The translations under genes were made by a program, and so were the position numbers. Shown one piece after another: positions 32,272-45,000 of a stretch of DNA of 64,000 nt. The DNA comes from Mesostigma viride (Eukaryota > Streptophyta > Mesostigmatophyceae > Mesostigmatales > Mesostigmataceae): positions 1,493,888-1,557,887 of the forward strand of contig RPFO01000253.1 in assembly GCA_009746045.1 (NCBI GenBank). Reading direction: 5' to 3'. The stretch's first letter is position 1. Each line of letters opens with the position of its first letter. A model generated the notes under the pieces. The model had not been told where the DNA came from. It ran no database searches and worked only from the letters and a program-made list of their open reading frames with translations.

Positions 32272-35200
32272 ATGAGCGCACCCAACCCCACCTATGGCGT
32301 GCGCCAGATCGCTGCCTACTCGGAGGGTGCGTTTGACCTGTCGCTGGAGGACCTCAAGCCGGTGCGCGTACTGGGCCAGGGCAGCAGCGGCGTGGTGCAG
32401 CTGGTGGAGCATCGGCGCAAGGGGTCAATGCTGGCGCTCAAGGTCATCCAGATGGGCGTGGAGGAGCGGGTGAGTTGGGGAGGTGGAGGAGCGCTTTTTG
32501 GGTGGTGTGGAGGAGCGGGTGAGCTGGGGGGGTGGAGGAGCAGGTCAGTTGGGGGTGGAGGAGTGGCTGAGTAGCTACAGCTTGGCAACGCAACCACTCT
32601 GGCTGTTGGATTCCGTTTGAATGTGGGGGGGGGGGGGGGGGGAGAAGGGCATGGTTGGGGTGTTTGGAGGAGAGGGGTCAGGCGAGCGGGGTGAAATGGG
32701 GAGGAGAGGATGGATGAGGTGGTGGGATGGGGTGGGGGTGAAAAGGAAAGGGGGGTTGGAGGCTCAGAACACTGGGTGACTGGTTTGGGATGATGTGGTA
32801 GGCAGGAATGTGGGTGGATGTGATATGGATTGAAGGGTGGGAAGGGATATCCTTTTTCTAGTATACTGCTTCACTGTAGGTAGTGCGCCTATAATCCTAG
32901 GACGGATGGATACAGCGCAAAGATCGAGCTCCTGGGGATCATGGGTGGGAGGAGAGTAGGGACTCCCAGGATTTTTAAAAACGATGGTCCCTGTCACGTT
33001 GCCAGTTCTTGGATTTGTGACCCTTATACCTCGTCGTATTGTGTGATCCTCCCCTCCCCTCCCCTCCCCTCCCCTCCCCTCCCTCCCTCCCTCCCCTCCC
33101 TCCCCTCCCCTCCCCTCCCTCCCCTCCCCTCCCCTCCCCTCCCTCCCTCCCCTCCCCTCCCCTCCCCTCCCTCCCCTCCCCTCCCCTCCCCTCCCCTCCC
33201 CTCCCTCCCTCCCCTCCCCTCCCCTCCCCTCCCTCCCCTCCCCTCCCCCCCTCCCCTCCCCTCCCCTCCCCTCCCCCCCCTCCCCTCCCCTCCCCTCCCC
33301 TCCCTCTACCAGGTCCGCAAGCAAATCCTGAGCGAGCTGCGCATCCTGCACCAGTCCTACTGCCCCTACATTGTTGCCTGCTACGGCGCCTTCTTCACCG
33401 AGGGGGCCATCAGCATCGCGCTCGAGTTCATGGATGGGGGGTCGCTGGCGGACATCTACAAGGGGGTGGGGTCGATCCCCGAGAATTACCTCGCCAAGAT
33501 CTGCCAGCAGGTGGGTGGGTTGCATGAAGAGAACGTGCCAGTCCTCAGGTGTTCAACGACACTGACAGACACTGACAACGATGAAGGGACTGTCAGTGTG
33601 ATGCAGTATCGTGCAGCACGTATGTCTCCAGCATGCCTCATGAGGGTTGTTTAAGCAATGGTTGTTTAAGCAATGGTTGTTTAAGCAATGGTTGTTTAAG
33701 CAAATATGCGCCTCCCCTTTTTCCCTCCGCTGTGCATGCTCCCTCCTTGTATATGCGACGTCCCATCCACCTACTCCCCTTGTACCTTCCCCCCCTATCC
33801 CCCCCCCCCCTTGTCACCCTCGGCCTATTTACCCCTTTCTCCATGCCCATGCACGCCCTTGCCCACCCACCCGCCGTGCACACTTCTCCCCTTGTATCCC
33901 TATCCTCAGTTTGTTGTCCATGTATTGTCCTCAGTTTGTTGTCCATGTGATTAGTATTGTCCTCAGTTTGTTCCCTGTTTGTCAAGCTGCAGAGAGCTGC
34001 CCTCGTCAATAGTTTCCTGATAAACGGCTTGGCCTCTGCGTTCATCCATTTGGCGATCAATTGGGTGACGCACCACCACCACCGCCGCCGCCACCACCAC
34101 CACCATCACCACCACCACCACCACCACCACCACCACCACCACCACCACCACCACCACCACCACCACCACCACCACCACCACCACCACCACCACCACCACC
34201 ACCACCACCACCACCACCACCACCACCACCACCACCACCACCACCACCACCACCACCACCACCACCACCACCACCACCACCACCACCACCACCACCACCA
34301 CCACCACCACCACCACCACCACCACCACCACCACCACCACCACCACCACCACCACCACCACCACTGCCGCCGCCGCCGCCACCACCAACACCAACACCAA
34401 CACCAACACCAACACCAACACCAACACCAACACCAACACCAACACCAACACCATCCACTACCACGATCCTGTGCAGGTGCTGCGGGGCCTGCAGTACCTG
34501 CACAAGGACATCTACACCATCCACCGCGACATCAAGCCGTCCAACCTGCTTCTCAACAGCGCGGGCGATGTGAAAATCTCAGACTTTGGCGTCAGCGGCC
34601 AGCTGGCAAACTCGATGTCCAAATGCGCGTCCTGGGTGGGCACCGTCACCTACATGTCGGTACGTGGTTGCCAACTGCATGTGGGTGTACAGTATACAGC
34701 GGTCCTCAACATGCTGCCTGCATGTCCGTACGTGGCCATGAGCTACGCGTCAGTATGTGGTTGCCACCTGCATTTTGTGGGTACATGGCCCTGTGTACAG
34801 CAGCAGGCAAATCAGGGCAGCAAGCAAATGGGGTCTTTATGTAGTCTGTCACCTGCATGGTGGTATATGGCGGGTCCCTGCGTGTTGGTAGTGGTTACCT
34901 GCCTGTTAGTATTCCAAGTCTACCTTATTGTGCTTTGCAAGGCAATGGCCTCTGTTAATGTCTATTCTATCCCTCACACAACACGCAGTGGGGGAAGGGG
35001 GCAAGAGGGTAAGTTGGGGGCAAGGTGAGCAAGAACCAGGGAGCCAAGGCAGCAAGGTTTTGGGGCAGTCACGTTTACTATTGCAGCATATCTTTTCCAC
35101 GCTGTCGGCGCGCGAGTCGGCCACTCCTAGGTGGTTCCAGACCGTCATTTTGTAGACGTCATAGCTTGACGCCAGCGGCCCCGTGCTTTGCCTTCTTGCC

Positions 35201-38200
35201 TTCTTACGGTATTTCCTAGGATTCTCTAATCGGCTGTCCTTCTGGTTTCCCCTTCCCTTCGTCCCACGTCTCCCTATTGCCTGCTTCTCTCAGTCCTCGG
35301 TTTCACATCCCCTCATCGCCTGCTCACCGTGTCACCACCATTCCCACATCCCCTCACCTGGTCACCACCATTCCCACATCCCCTTATCGCCTGCTCACCT
35401 GGTTACCTTAATTCCCGCATTCCCTCAATACCCTCCCCTTCTTGCTGGCTTCCGTGACCCCCCCAGCCGGAGCGCATCAGCGGCAAGCCCTACTCATACG
35501 ACTCGGACGTGTGGAGCTTTGGCCTCTCCATCCTCGAGTGCGCCATCGGCCGATTCCCCTACCCGCCCCCCGAGCTGGAGGACGAGGACGCCCACAACAT
35601 GGGGTTCTGGGACTTGCTTGATTACATCGTGGAGAAGCCCGCGCCGCGCGCGCCCGACGACAAGTTCTCCCCCGAGTTCATCGCGTTCATCGACGCCTGG
35701 TGGGTGGCCTGTGGTTTACTGCTATTATTGACGCCTGGTGGTGGGGTTGTGGTTTACTGCTATTATTGACGCCTGGGGGGGGGGGGGGGGGGTACTGCTA
35801 TTATTGACGCCTGGGGGGGGGGGGGATGCTGCATGCTGGGTTCTGTAAGTGCACGTTGGGTGGTTCGTCGTTTCTGGTTTTCATAGGTGCGTGTTGGGTG
35901 GGTTGTGGTCTACTGCGTTCGGTGATCATGCCTTTCTGCTGTACTGCCTTCATTGGGGCGTGCTTTTCTGCTGTACTGCCTTCATTGGGGCGTGCTTTTC
36001 TGCTGGACTGCCTTCGTTGGGGATTGGTGGGCGGTATGTGGTATGCTGCGTTGTTGTCATTGACGGTCGGTGGGTGCTTTGCTGTGTACTGCCTTCACTA
36101 CCCTGGTTTGTGATTTACTGCCGTTATTGCAGTCTACAAAAGGAGGCGCAGGACCGGCCGTCAAGTAGCGAGCTGTTGGTACGTTTGCTATTCGTATGGC
36201 TATTAGTAATAATAGTACAAGAGGGCCGCCGGTAGAAATGGACGAAAGTTCACGGAATACTGGTTACTGGCTCTGCTGGCTACTGATAGAGAGCTGCGGG
36301 TACCTGTAGGATGAAGAGGATGAAGAGGATTAAGAGGATGAAGAGGATGAAGAGGATGAAGAGGATGAAGAGGATGAAGAGGATGAAGAGGATGAAGAGG
36401 ATGAAGAGGATGAAGAGGATGAAGAGGATGAAGAGGATGAAGAGGATGAAGAGGATGAAGAGGATGAAGAGGATGAAGAGGATGAAGAGGATGAAGAGGA
36501 TGAATAGCATGAATGGGATGAAGAGGATGAATGGGATGAATAGGATGAACAGTATGAGGAAGCTGCTTGTATGTGGGGACAGAAGAAGTACTGCGGGAAA
36601 AGACTCTAGCCATGCTCGCAAATCATAGAATACTGCCAAGGTAGTGTAGTAATATATGCGAGCTATTAATACATGTAGAACATGAGGACACGGAGTTGTC
36701 GTTACTGCATGTGTGCTGGATGAGGTACCAGACATGTCCAGTAGTAATACTATACGTGGTGGGTCAGCATGAAGAGTCAGGTGTGGTGCGGGGGGTAGTG
36801 ATACTATACGTGGTGGGTCAGCATGAAGAGTCAGGTGTGGTGCGGGGGGTAGTAATACGTTACGTGGTGGGTCAGCATGAAGAGTCAGGTGTGGTGCGGG
36901 GGGTTAGTAATACTATACGTGGTGGGTCAGCATGAAGAGTCAGGTGTGGTGCGGGGGGTTAGTAATACTATACGTGGTGGGTCAGCATGAAGAGTCAGGT
37001 GTGGTGCGGGGGTTAGTAATACTATACGTGGTGGGTCAGCATGAAGAGTCAGGTGTGGTGCGGGGGGTAGTGATACTATACGTGGTGGGTCAGCATGAAG
37101 AGTCAGGTGTGGTGCGGGGGGTTAGTAATACTATACGTGGTGGGTCAGCATGAAGAGTCAGGTGTGGTGCGGGGGGTTAGTAATACGTTACGTGGTGGGT
37201 CAGCATGAAGAGTCAGGTGTGGTGCGGGGGGGTAGTAATACTATACGTGGTGGGTCAGCATGAAGAGTCAGGTGTGGTGCGGGGGGTTAGTAATACTATA
37301 CGTGGTGGGTCAGCATGAAGAGTCAGGTGTGGTGCGGGGGGTAGTGATACGATACGTGGTGGGTCAGCATGAAGAGTCAGGTGTGGTGCGGGGGGTTAGT
37401 AATACGTTACGTGGTGGGTCAGCATGAAGAGTCAGGTGTGGTGCGGGGGGTAGTAATACGTTACGTGGTGGGTCAGCATGAAGAGTCAGGTGTGGTGCGG
37501 GGGGTTAGTAATACTATACGTGGTGGGTCAGCATGAAGAGTCAGGTGTGGTGCGGGGGTTAGTAATACGTTACGTGGTGGGTCAGCATGAAGAGTCAGGT
37601 GTGGTGCGGGGGGTTAGTAATACGTTACGTGGTGGGTCAGCATGAAGAGTCAGGTGTGGTGCGGGGGGGTAGTGATACGTTACGTGGTGGGTCAGCATGA
37701 AGAGTCAGGTGTGGTGCGGGGGGGTAGTGAATGCGGTGGGTGAATTCATCTTTTGTGGCGAAATGTATGACGAGCAGGAGGCAGAGGAAGAGGGAGCATG
37801 TGTTAAGTGTTTGCCGGCGGTGAAGGCTGAGGGGCTTTGTAGAAACTTGTGCATACAAATAAAGAATTTTTTTAATGTGGGTATTTACTGTAGATAAATA
37901 TGCATCCCCCAATAATTGGGTGGCAGCGTTGGAATGTGTCATGAGGTCAAACCTGTCATATGCCCCTGCATGTGTGTGGTTGCTGAACTGGCACTTAGCA
38001 GCAGCCATCGCTTCTGTCAAGCTGTTTATGAGCTATGTATGTATCCATTATCGCTATCGCTACACGACCCCCTGTCCCACGCATCAATGGCCGTATCTCC
38101 CCAAAGTTCAAAAGGGTTTATTACCAAGGCACAAGAAAACCACTCCTTGTTCGCTTCCTCGGTTTGTCCTGGGCAGCCCTCACCGCCCTGCGTGTGCACG

Positions 38201-38467
38201 CTTATTCGTTGCCCACTCCTGCCTCTTGACCCCACCACTTATGCGGTGCACACCAGCTATCCAGAATGTGAATGAGAAACTATGCCAGTGATTGAGCACC
38301 ACTCTGGTTGTTTTCCCTTTTTGTTTTTCGTATTCTGACGTCACGTCATACGTTGTCCTGCCATGTACTGCCCATTCATGCGCGCGCAGGAGCACCCGTT
38401 CATGAAGAAATACGACCTCGACTCGATCAGCGTCGTCAACTTGATACCGCCACGCTCCGATCAGTGA
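32272..38467 (+). CDS. MAP kinase kinase, plant MKK6-like, 6 exons
   Basis: Exons 32272-32469, 33313-33510, 34477-34659, 35467-35699, 36133-36178 and 38390-38467; all introns GT-AG and all junctions in phase (the intron after exon 4 is phase 2). The product is 311 residues, a normal length. Motifs: glycine loop LGQGSSGVV (35-42), catalytic Lys57 in ALKVIQM, helix-C Glu74, HRD at 148-150 with KPSNLL, DFG at 168-170, activation-loop serines 178 and 184 spaced S-x5-S, then the split YMS/PER. This spacing is that of plant MAPKKs; animal MEKs have S-x3-S/T. It phosphorylates a MAPK on its TxY loop. The closing HPF..KY and hydrophobic tail match the kinase C-lobe. The ATG follows ACTTTGGTTG. An upstream exon cannot be excluded. 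Confidence 0.93.
33043..33308. repeat. CCCTC/CCCCT tract in MAPKK intron 1
   Basis: Pure pyrimidine CTCCC-type repeat that runs directly into the 3' splice site, CTACCAG, of intron 1 and may serve as an oversized polypyrimidine tract. Intron 1 also has a G homopolymer at 32624-32641. Confidence 0.9.
33644..33704. repeat. 15-bp repeat in MAPKK intron 2
   Basis: Four tandem copies of GGTTGTTTAAGCAAT. Confidence 0.9.
34069..34452. repeat. CAC array followed by AACACC array in MAPKK intron 2
   Basis: About 100 CAC triplets (34069-34374, few interruptions such as GCCGCCG) and then about 12 copies of AACACC, ending 25 bases before the 3' splice site. It reads as poly-His, poly-Pro or poly-Gly by frame. 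It is intronic, since exons 2 and 3 join in phase across it. Confidence 0.95.
36311..36545. repeat. GATGAAGAG 9-bp repeat in MAPKK intron 5
   Basis: About 22 copies of GATGAAGAG with degenerate ends (GATGAATGG). Open in several frames because the period is a multiple of three. Intronic. Confidence 0.92.
36737..37730. repeat. ~55-bp minisatellite in MAPKK intron 5, ~18 copies
   Basis: Units of 53-57 bp built on CGTGGTGGGTCAGCATGAAG and a GTGCGGGGG tract of variable length, with alternating ACTATACG/ACGTTACG variants. It accounts for nearly half of the 2.2-kb intron. Confidence 0.93.
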
Positions 38468-40285
38468 ACAGGTTGCCAGTATAAGGACAGCGTGGTCGCA
38501 TGGCCAAGGATACAACCGTGGATGCTGGCATCGTTGATGCAAGCTTACCGGGGCCAGGGGGGCCAGTGGCAAGTCACAGCGCGGGCACAGGATGAGCGCC
38601 ACTGTTGTAATGGTAATGGATGAATGGGGCTGCACGTCAACCGGACCAGCGAGTGAAGTCCTCATGGGTGACTTGTTTCCTGTTCCATCGCTGCGTCCGC
38701 GGGAGGCTTCCGCTGGTGGCTTTACCCGCTGCCTGGCACACCTCTCCTTTGCTCGGACAACCTCCCCTTCTGGTGTCGTTTCTTGCCTTTCCACGCCCGC
38801 CTTATTGGCAGGGTGTGAATATGGGGTCAAGTCGCCTGAGGCTGGCACCTTGTGAAACGAGAAGGCATTACAGCTGGTTAACGATGGGAGTGGGTGGATC
38901 CCGGCTGCCTTCCGCGTGGGAATGTTTGGAGTGTGGTGCTCCCCAAGGAACCTCCTCCCTCTGAGGGCCACCTTTGGACCTCCTCCCTCTGAGGGCAACC
39001 TTTGGAGGAGAAGAGGTGACCATAGCAAATTTGTGCAAGCGTTCAGGGCGTGCGGTGGGCTGGCTCTCATGTCTGAGGGGCCACCGAGACCTGCCCGGCA
39101 GCACGTGCGATGACTCATTCAGCCGTCCACTGTGCGCCATTGGATCAGGGTGTGTGGCCGCTAGGTGCGTGCCGGTTCGCTTTGTGTGTCCCGCCGCGGG
39201 CCGCACATATCCGGGGTCCCCTGCGCTGTTGAACTGGCCTGTTATGCGGGCCATGCCTCCGTGGCTCCTGCTGAAGGGGAGTGTTGGGCCTTGCGCCTGC
39301 AATACTCGGTTACCCCACGGCATTCTGCAGGCCGACCGCTGTGCAAATTTTTCCGACAAGTAGCAAGGCCAGCACGCCAGGCCCCGCGGCTGACTTTCGC
39401 TGCCTACCACGCGACCAAGCGACTGCATCACCAGGCCGGCCTCACTAAAATCCCCCTGCTGGGGTAGCTGCAGGATCTGGTGCCCCTAGTGAGGCGAGCG
39501 GGATACGCCTGGTGGGCTTTGTCATGTATTCTATATCCGGTGGGTCTGTAATGGCTGCCTCCAGGCTCCAGTGCTATTCCCTGGCAAGTGTTGGCATGGC
39601 ATCACGGGACAGTTGCTAGCATACGTTTCGGGCACATCCCGCATCTCGGCACTCTACTTTACATAGGCGGCCACAGCGGCCGGCCAAGGAGTCACCTATG
39701 GTCTCTCATTGGGAGTTCAGCCGGGGGTTGAAATAGTATTGAGGAATGTTGCAGTTCATCCGCCCTTGAGGCACAAGTGTCCGAGGCCTGGGAAGCACCT
39801 GCCATGGAGTACGCTGCCATTACTGCGCTGGTGTGGCAACATGGAGCTCTTGATGTTATTTTTTCCCCCTGAGGGTAGGATGGTTCACGATGGTGTACGT
39901 GTGTCCATGTGGTGTGGTGACGCCGATGGCATGCAACCTGCCTGAAATGGCCCAGATTACGTGTACACAAGTTCTACCATTTTTTTTTCATGGGTTGGAC
40001 ATCAAACATCCCTTTCCTGTATGCATAGCCCGTGCAAAAACTACCTTTGCTAGCATGGCTCGGTTCGATCTGCTATCGAGATCCATGGCTGGATAGATGG
40101 GTGTATTCTTGTTTTTGCATGCCCATACGTCTTATGCGGTGATGAGCAGGATTCACCTGGTTTGACATGACCTTCATTGTATCAATGAGACAACCATCGC
40201 AGGCTGGCCATAAATCTTTCAATGTATAATTATTGTGCACATAAGGGCACATTGCAAAGAATTCGTTCGCTCGCTCGCTCGCTCA
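38468..40285. other. Downstream of MAPKK, nothing assigned
   Basis: Several medium ORFs on both strands (for example plus 38974-39363, 39165-39467) without recognisable domains. A direct repeat, CCTCCCTCTGAGGGC, lies at 38949 and 38980. It may contain the rotted body of the LINE whose 3' end lies at 41.3 kb. Confidence 0.3.
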
Positions 40286-41259
40286 TTCATTCATCCATCC
40301 ATCCATCCATCCATCCATCCATCTGTCCGTCCGTCTGTCCGTCCGTCCGTCCGTCCGTCCGTCCGTCCGTCCGTCCGTCCGTCCGTCCGTCCGTCCGTCC
40401 GTCCGTCCGTCCGTCCGTCCGTCCGTCCGTCCGTCCGTCCGTCCGTCCGTCCGTCCGTCCGTCCGTCCGTCCCGTCCGTCCGTCCGTCCGTCCGTCCGTC
40501 CGTCCGTCCGTCCGTCCGTCCGTCCGTCCGTCCGTCCGTCCGTCCGTCCGTCCGTCCGTCCGTCCGTCCGTCCGTCCGTCCGTCCGTCCGTCCGTCCGTC
40601 CGTCCGTCCGTCCGTCCGTCCGTCCGTCCGTCCGTCCGTCCGTCCGTCCGTCCGTCCGTCCGTCCGTCCGTCCGTCCGTCCGTCCGTCCCGTCCGTCCGT
40701 CCGTCCGTCCGTCCGTCCGTCCGTCCGTCCGTCCGTCCGTCCGTCCGTCCGTCCGTCCGTCCGTCCGTCCGTCCGTCCGTCCGTCCGTCCGTCCGTCCGT
40801 CCGTCCGTCCGTCCGTCCGTCCGTCCGTCCGTCCGTCCGTCCGTCCGTCCGTCCGTCCGTCCGTCCGTCCGTCCGTCCGTCCGTCCGTCCGTCCGTCCGT
40901 CCGTCCGTCCGTCCGTCCGTCCGTCCGTCCGTCCGTCCCGTCCGTCCGTCCGTCCGTCCGTCCGTCCGTCCGTCCGTCCGTCCGTCCGTCCGTCCGTCCG
41001 TCCGTCCGTCCGTCCGTCCGTCCGTCCGTCCGTCCGTCCGTCCGTCCGTCCGTCCGTCCGTCCGTCCGTCCGTCCGTCCGTCCGTCCGTCCGTCCGTCCG
41101 TCCGTCCGTCCGTCCGTCCGTCCGTCCGTCCGTCCGTCCGTCCGTCCGTCCGTCCGTCCGTCCGTCCGTCCGTCCGTCCGTCCGTCCGTCCGTCCGTCCG
41201 TCCATCCGTCCGTTGTCCGTCCCTCCCTCCCTCCCTCCCTCCCTCCCTCCATCCATCCA
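40286..41259. repeat. GTCC array with flanking CCAT and CCCT tracts
   Basis: A short CCAT tract, about 225 GTCC units (40321-41219) and a CCCT/CCAT tract. Three single-C insertions, each giving GTCCC, near 40472, 40690 and 40938, shift the phase. Arrays read as RPSV or DGRT in several frames; these are not genes. It sits just 5' of a LINE hairpin (41276-41299) in the plus orientation. Confidence 0.97.
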
Positions 41260-41335
41260 TGCCGCAAATTATTGAGCTCCGCGACTCCCCAACGGGAGCG
41301 TGTGTTAATTAGGTAATTAATTAGTCCATGGGGTA
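41260..41335 (+). mobile_element. LINE-A-like 3' end after the GTCC array
   Basis: GCTCCGCGACTCCCCAACGG + GAGC at 41276-41299 and then TTAATTAGGTAATTAATTAG, the same order as the LINE-A and LINE-E ends but plus-strand. The coding body is not identified. Confidence 0.7.
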
Positions 41336-42020
41336 CACACAAACTGGCGGTTTTTTTGGTCCCTTGGATTTCATTACACATATATCAAGGAGACACATAT
41401 ATAACTAACGGTTGTCTCTTTGATATAACTAACGTACTGGCCAGGCCGGCCACTTCCATGCCTCAATTGTGACTGGCCCGGCCTGGCGGATCGACCGGCC
41501 GATCAAGCATGCATGAGCAAAACTGTCCACTTGATCCACCGGTACATGAGCTGTACCTTGTCTTTTGCCAACGTTGCTTTCGATTACAAAATTGTAAAGT
41601 ACACCATACATGCCTTGTGGCATGTTCCCCGAACTTCAATTATTCAGTGTTTGCTCCGATAGCCCTTGCAGAACGACAGATGTGGTTGCCCCAGTGGGTA
41701 GCGGCAAGATGGAAGATGACATTCAAAAAGAGAGCTAGGGACGAAGCCCTGGATGGGCTGACTGCTGGACACAACCATTTTTGGAGGCGCATGGCAGGTG
41801 TCCCAATTATACAAGCAAGAAATCGAGCCAGATTTTTCGGGGCACAGTTCGCAAGCATAAGCATGCCTTCCCAAACTACCTGATAAAGGAGGCATCAGCT
41901 TACTCGGATGACAAGTTTCAACTCCAACACTCACTATAGATCTAAGCACCCGTATCAATGCGACATTGAAGTGCTCTGGCTATATTGTCGAAGCTATATC
42001 AATGAGAACAAGCTGTATGC
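41336..42020. other. Gap below the Nudix gene
   Basis: Plus 41509-41883 is open for 124 codons and ends FGAQFASISMPSQTT; its codon use is AT-rich, unlike host exons. A degenerate mobile-element frame is possible. Nothing else seen. Confidence 0.25.
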
Positions 42021-45000
42021 CTAAGCATGGAGTGTGCCCTTGAACTCTGGGATCAGCTTGTCACGCAGGGCCATCTCGTAAAGTGCAATCGCCGACAGCG
42101 CCTTGGAGTCGCCCGTGAACCTCCACAGTTGCTTGTATGGCACCACATGCAGCCGGATCTTCTCGCCGTGTGCCCTCAAGCCCGTGAGCTTGCCCTTGAG
42201 CTTGTCAATAACCTGCCACGGGGCGCCAGCATTATCACCGCAGCCAAGCAGGCGACACCGTCATTGCCAATAAGAACGATGCATGGAAACCCACTTTGTA
42301 ATGCCCCGTTTACAATGCCAGGTATCCAGCACGCGGGGCAAATACAAAATGCACATGCTGATCCTGCCAACGTCTGCTACAGATGCCCTGCATATCTTGC
42401 ATAACGGACACTGGCTCACCATCCAATCACACAAATGTGTGGGTGCGTTACTCTACATAAGCCTAGGGCTTGCAGGCACACACTTCCCTGGCGATCCCGT
42501 AGCACAACTACAGACTATTGCAGACCCACACTCGCTTTCACTGAATGATGATCAAGTCCTGGCACTGCAGGCTAGACCAAAACCTTTTTGCCTAAAAAAA
42601 AGAAATAGAGCACGGGGCGGATGGTGGCAGCCATCGCGGCCATCGCACAGAAGGCGAGGGTGATGTCACCGGTAAACGTGACAGTGGGGTTGATGGCAGC
42701 GATTTCACTTTTTATGGCCTGGAATGCAGCACAGGGATGCGTGGCCAAGCTGAAGGGGAAGGTGCGGCTGCAAGCTGAGTTTTTCTGGCCAGACCTATCC
42801 AGCGCTGTGGGCTCCCTGCCAGGGACCACCCAGGGACCCACCTCGCTGCTGGCCTCCTTACGGTACAGGAACAGCCGGATGTCTTCATCACAGCCGCCCT
42901 GGTTGGTGGTGCGAGGGGATGGGATGGCATGGTTTCATTCATGCCAGGAGGTGGAAAGGTCAGAAACGCCATGCATACATGAAAAAAAACATCCATGATG
43001 GCCAAATGGTATACCTTTAGGGGTATGAGGATTGACGAAATGGGCAGGGCTTCCCGCACGCGAATCCCCAGGGGAGTGCTTTCGACAGGAAAACAATCAG
43101 CGATCCCGTTACGTACCAAGGCTAATGTCCCTAACTGGAACACATAACCAGAAAACAAGCAGCACACACGCAAGAAATCATGGATGCCATACGAAACCAT
43201 ACGAAGAAAAAAATTTGTGATAGTAATAATACAATAATAAAGAACATTTGCGGCTACCATGCCGCACGCTTGTCTGAACGCCCCTACTTGCCTTGCACCC
43301 AGACAACCACACAAAAAAGAGATATGACAATTACTCTTGTATTATTAAGTAACGTGTGTTCTAACTTGCCCGTTAAGACCACAGTGGCGGAGCACATTTC
43401 GCAGGCCACCCTTCCGCTCGCGAATATGCTCACATTCGGTGGATAGATGGATGGGTTACAGTTTGACGTGTGATTTCCCCGAAATCCTTCAACCCTGTTT
43501 TTGCCGTACCATCCTGACCGAAGAGCTAGGCGTTTTGCGCCAAGATCCACCGTCCAAATAGTAGACGCCAATGGAAATGCTCAAATTGCGCCCACTCTCC
43601 ACACGCTGTCCAAATAAATTGAATTTGCAAATTCTTCGAATGTGCTCCGCCAGATAATGATACAGGCACGCATCTCTCGCCATTGCAGGCTTCATGCCAT
43701 CTGCAGTATCGAGGATGAAAGCATGACACGCCTCTGCAAGGGATTGTGACCATGCTCGCACACAAGGACCAACGGGTGACCTACCGCTGGGGTGCAAGCA
43801 TGACACGCCTGCGCAGGGGAATCGTGCGCTCCTGCCCAACCTCTCGGTTTGCCTACCTGCGTGATGCCAAACACCCCGTTGTTAAGTAGGACCATTGCAT
43901 CCAAACTATGGGGGGTTGCCCCCCCAAAGTCCAGCACCCACCTGCGACGGGTACATCGTCTTCTCGGTGGTGTCGGCCAGATGTGACGTCAGGTCCACCA
44001 GCTCCTCCGCTTTTATGCTAATGCCCGTCTCTTCCTTCACCTGCGGAGCCCAGGGAGGGGGGGGGGGGGGGGCAGGGGCACCATTGACCCTGGCCAATGA
44101 TAATTAGCAATACGTTGTGGCCACCTGCGCGAACCGTGCAGGCACATAATGCATTGCTGGGATAAGGGTTGCCTGTGACCGCCACGCACCTCCTTGGCTG
44201 CCACGCCCAAGAAGTCGCCCGTCTGGCCGTCGAGCATGCCCGCAGGGATCTCCAGGGTGAGCCGCCCGATGGGCACGCGGGCCTGGTGGGGGAACAGATG
44301 CCAGCGGTACAGACAATGTTGTCGGATGCAAGTGGAACAAAAGACCATCCGCAATGACCTTTGTTGGAATGCTGGACATTGGACATCACCATGCTCAGCT
44401 CCAATATGTAGGCACTGGGCACAGCCACACAAACACATGGCACCCGCAATAAGGCTACTAAAAACGAACAGACGTACACAATACATGGCTACTAGGGACT
44501 AAAAACTGTAACTATAAATCTATAGATGAACAGAGGCACGGTGAGAGAGCCAGATCGGCAGGGTATGGGCGTCGCAGACTCAGCGGCATGACATGGTTGT
44601 TACCTGACACTGGTATAAGCATTAAGACTACGATTACTCTCAACACAAGCCAAGGAGAGCGCCTTGCGCACGCTGCTTTCTGACACTGCTTTCTGACACT
44701 GCTTTCACTCTTCACCAGCTCACCTGGGGGCCAGCCATATGAAGACCCCCATTCCGTCTCCGCCATGTCATGGGCCAACGACAACCAAGAAGTGCCGCTC
44801 CCCTGGGCATCGCCCAGCCAAGTGGCCCACGAGAAAACAAACTCTTTTTCATAACAGATAAACAATACCGGATCGCCAACATGCACTTTAATAAGCGTAC
44901 GCCCCCCTGATGTATCTGTTGTGTAAATTGAAGCTCTCCTGGTCATGAGCTACGGCCACCGCCCCTGCTGGTATGAGATTCGTTGTTCAACACAGAGTAG

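Noticed and set aside
33957-34844. Poly-His / poly-Pro / poly-Gly proteins across the CAC array
   Set aside because: The array lies in intron 2 of the MAPKK gene. Exons 2 and 3 join in phase and restore a normal kinase when it is removed.
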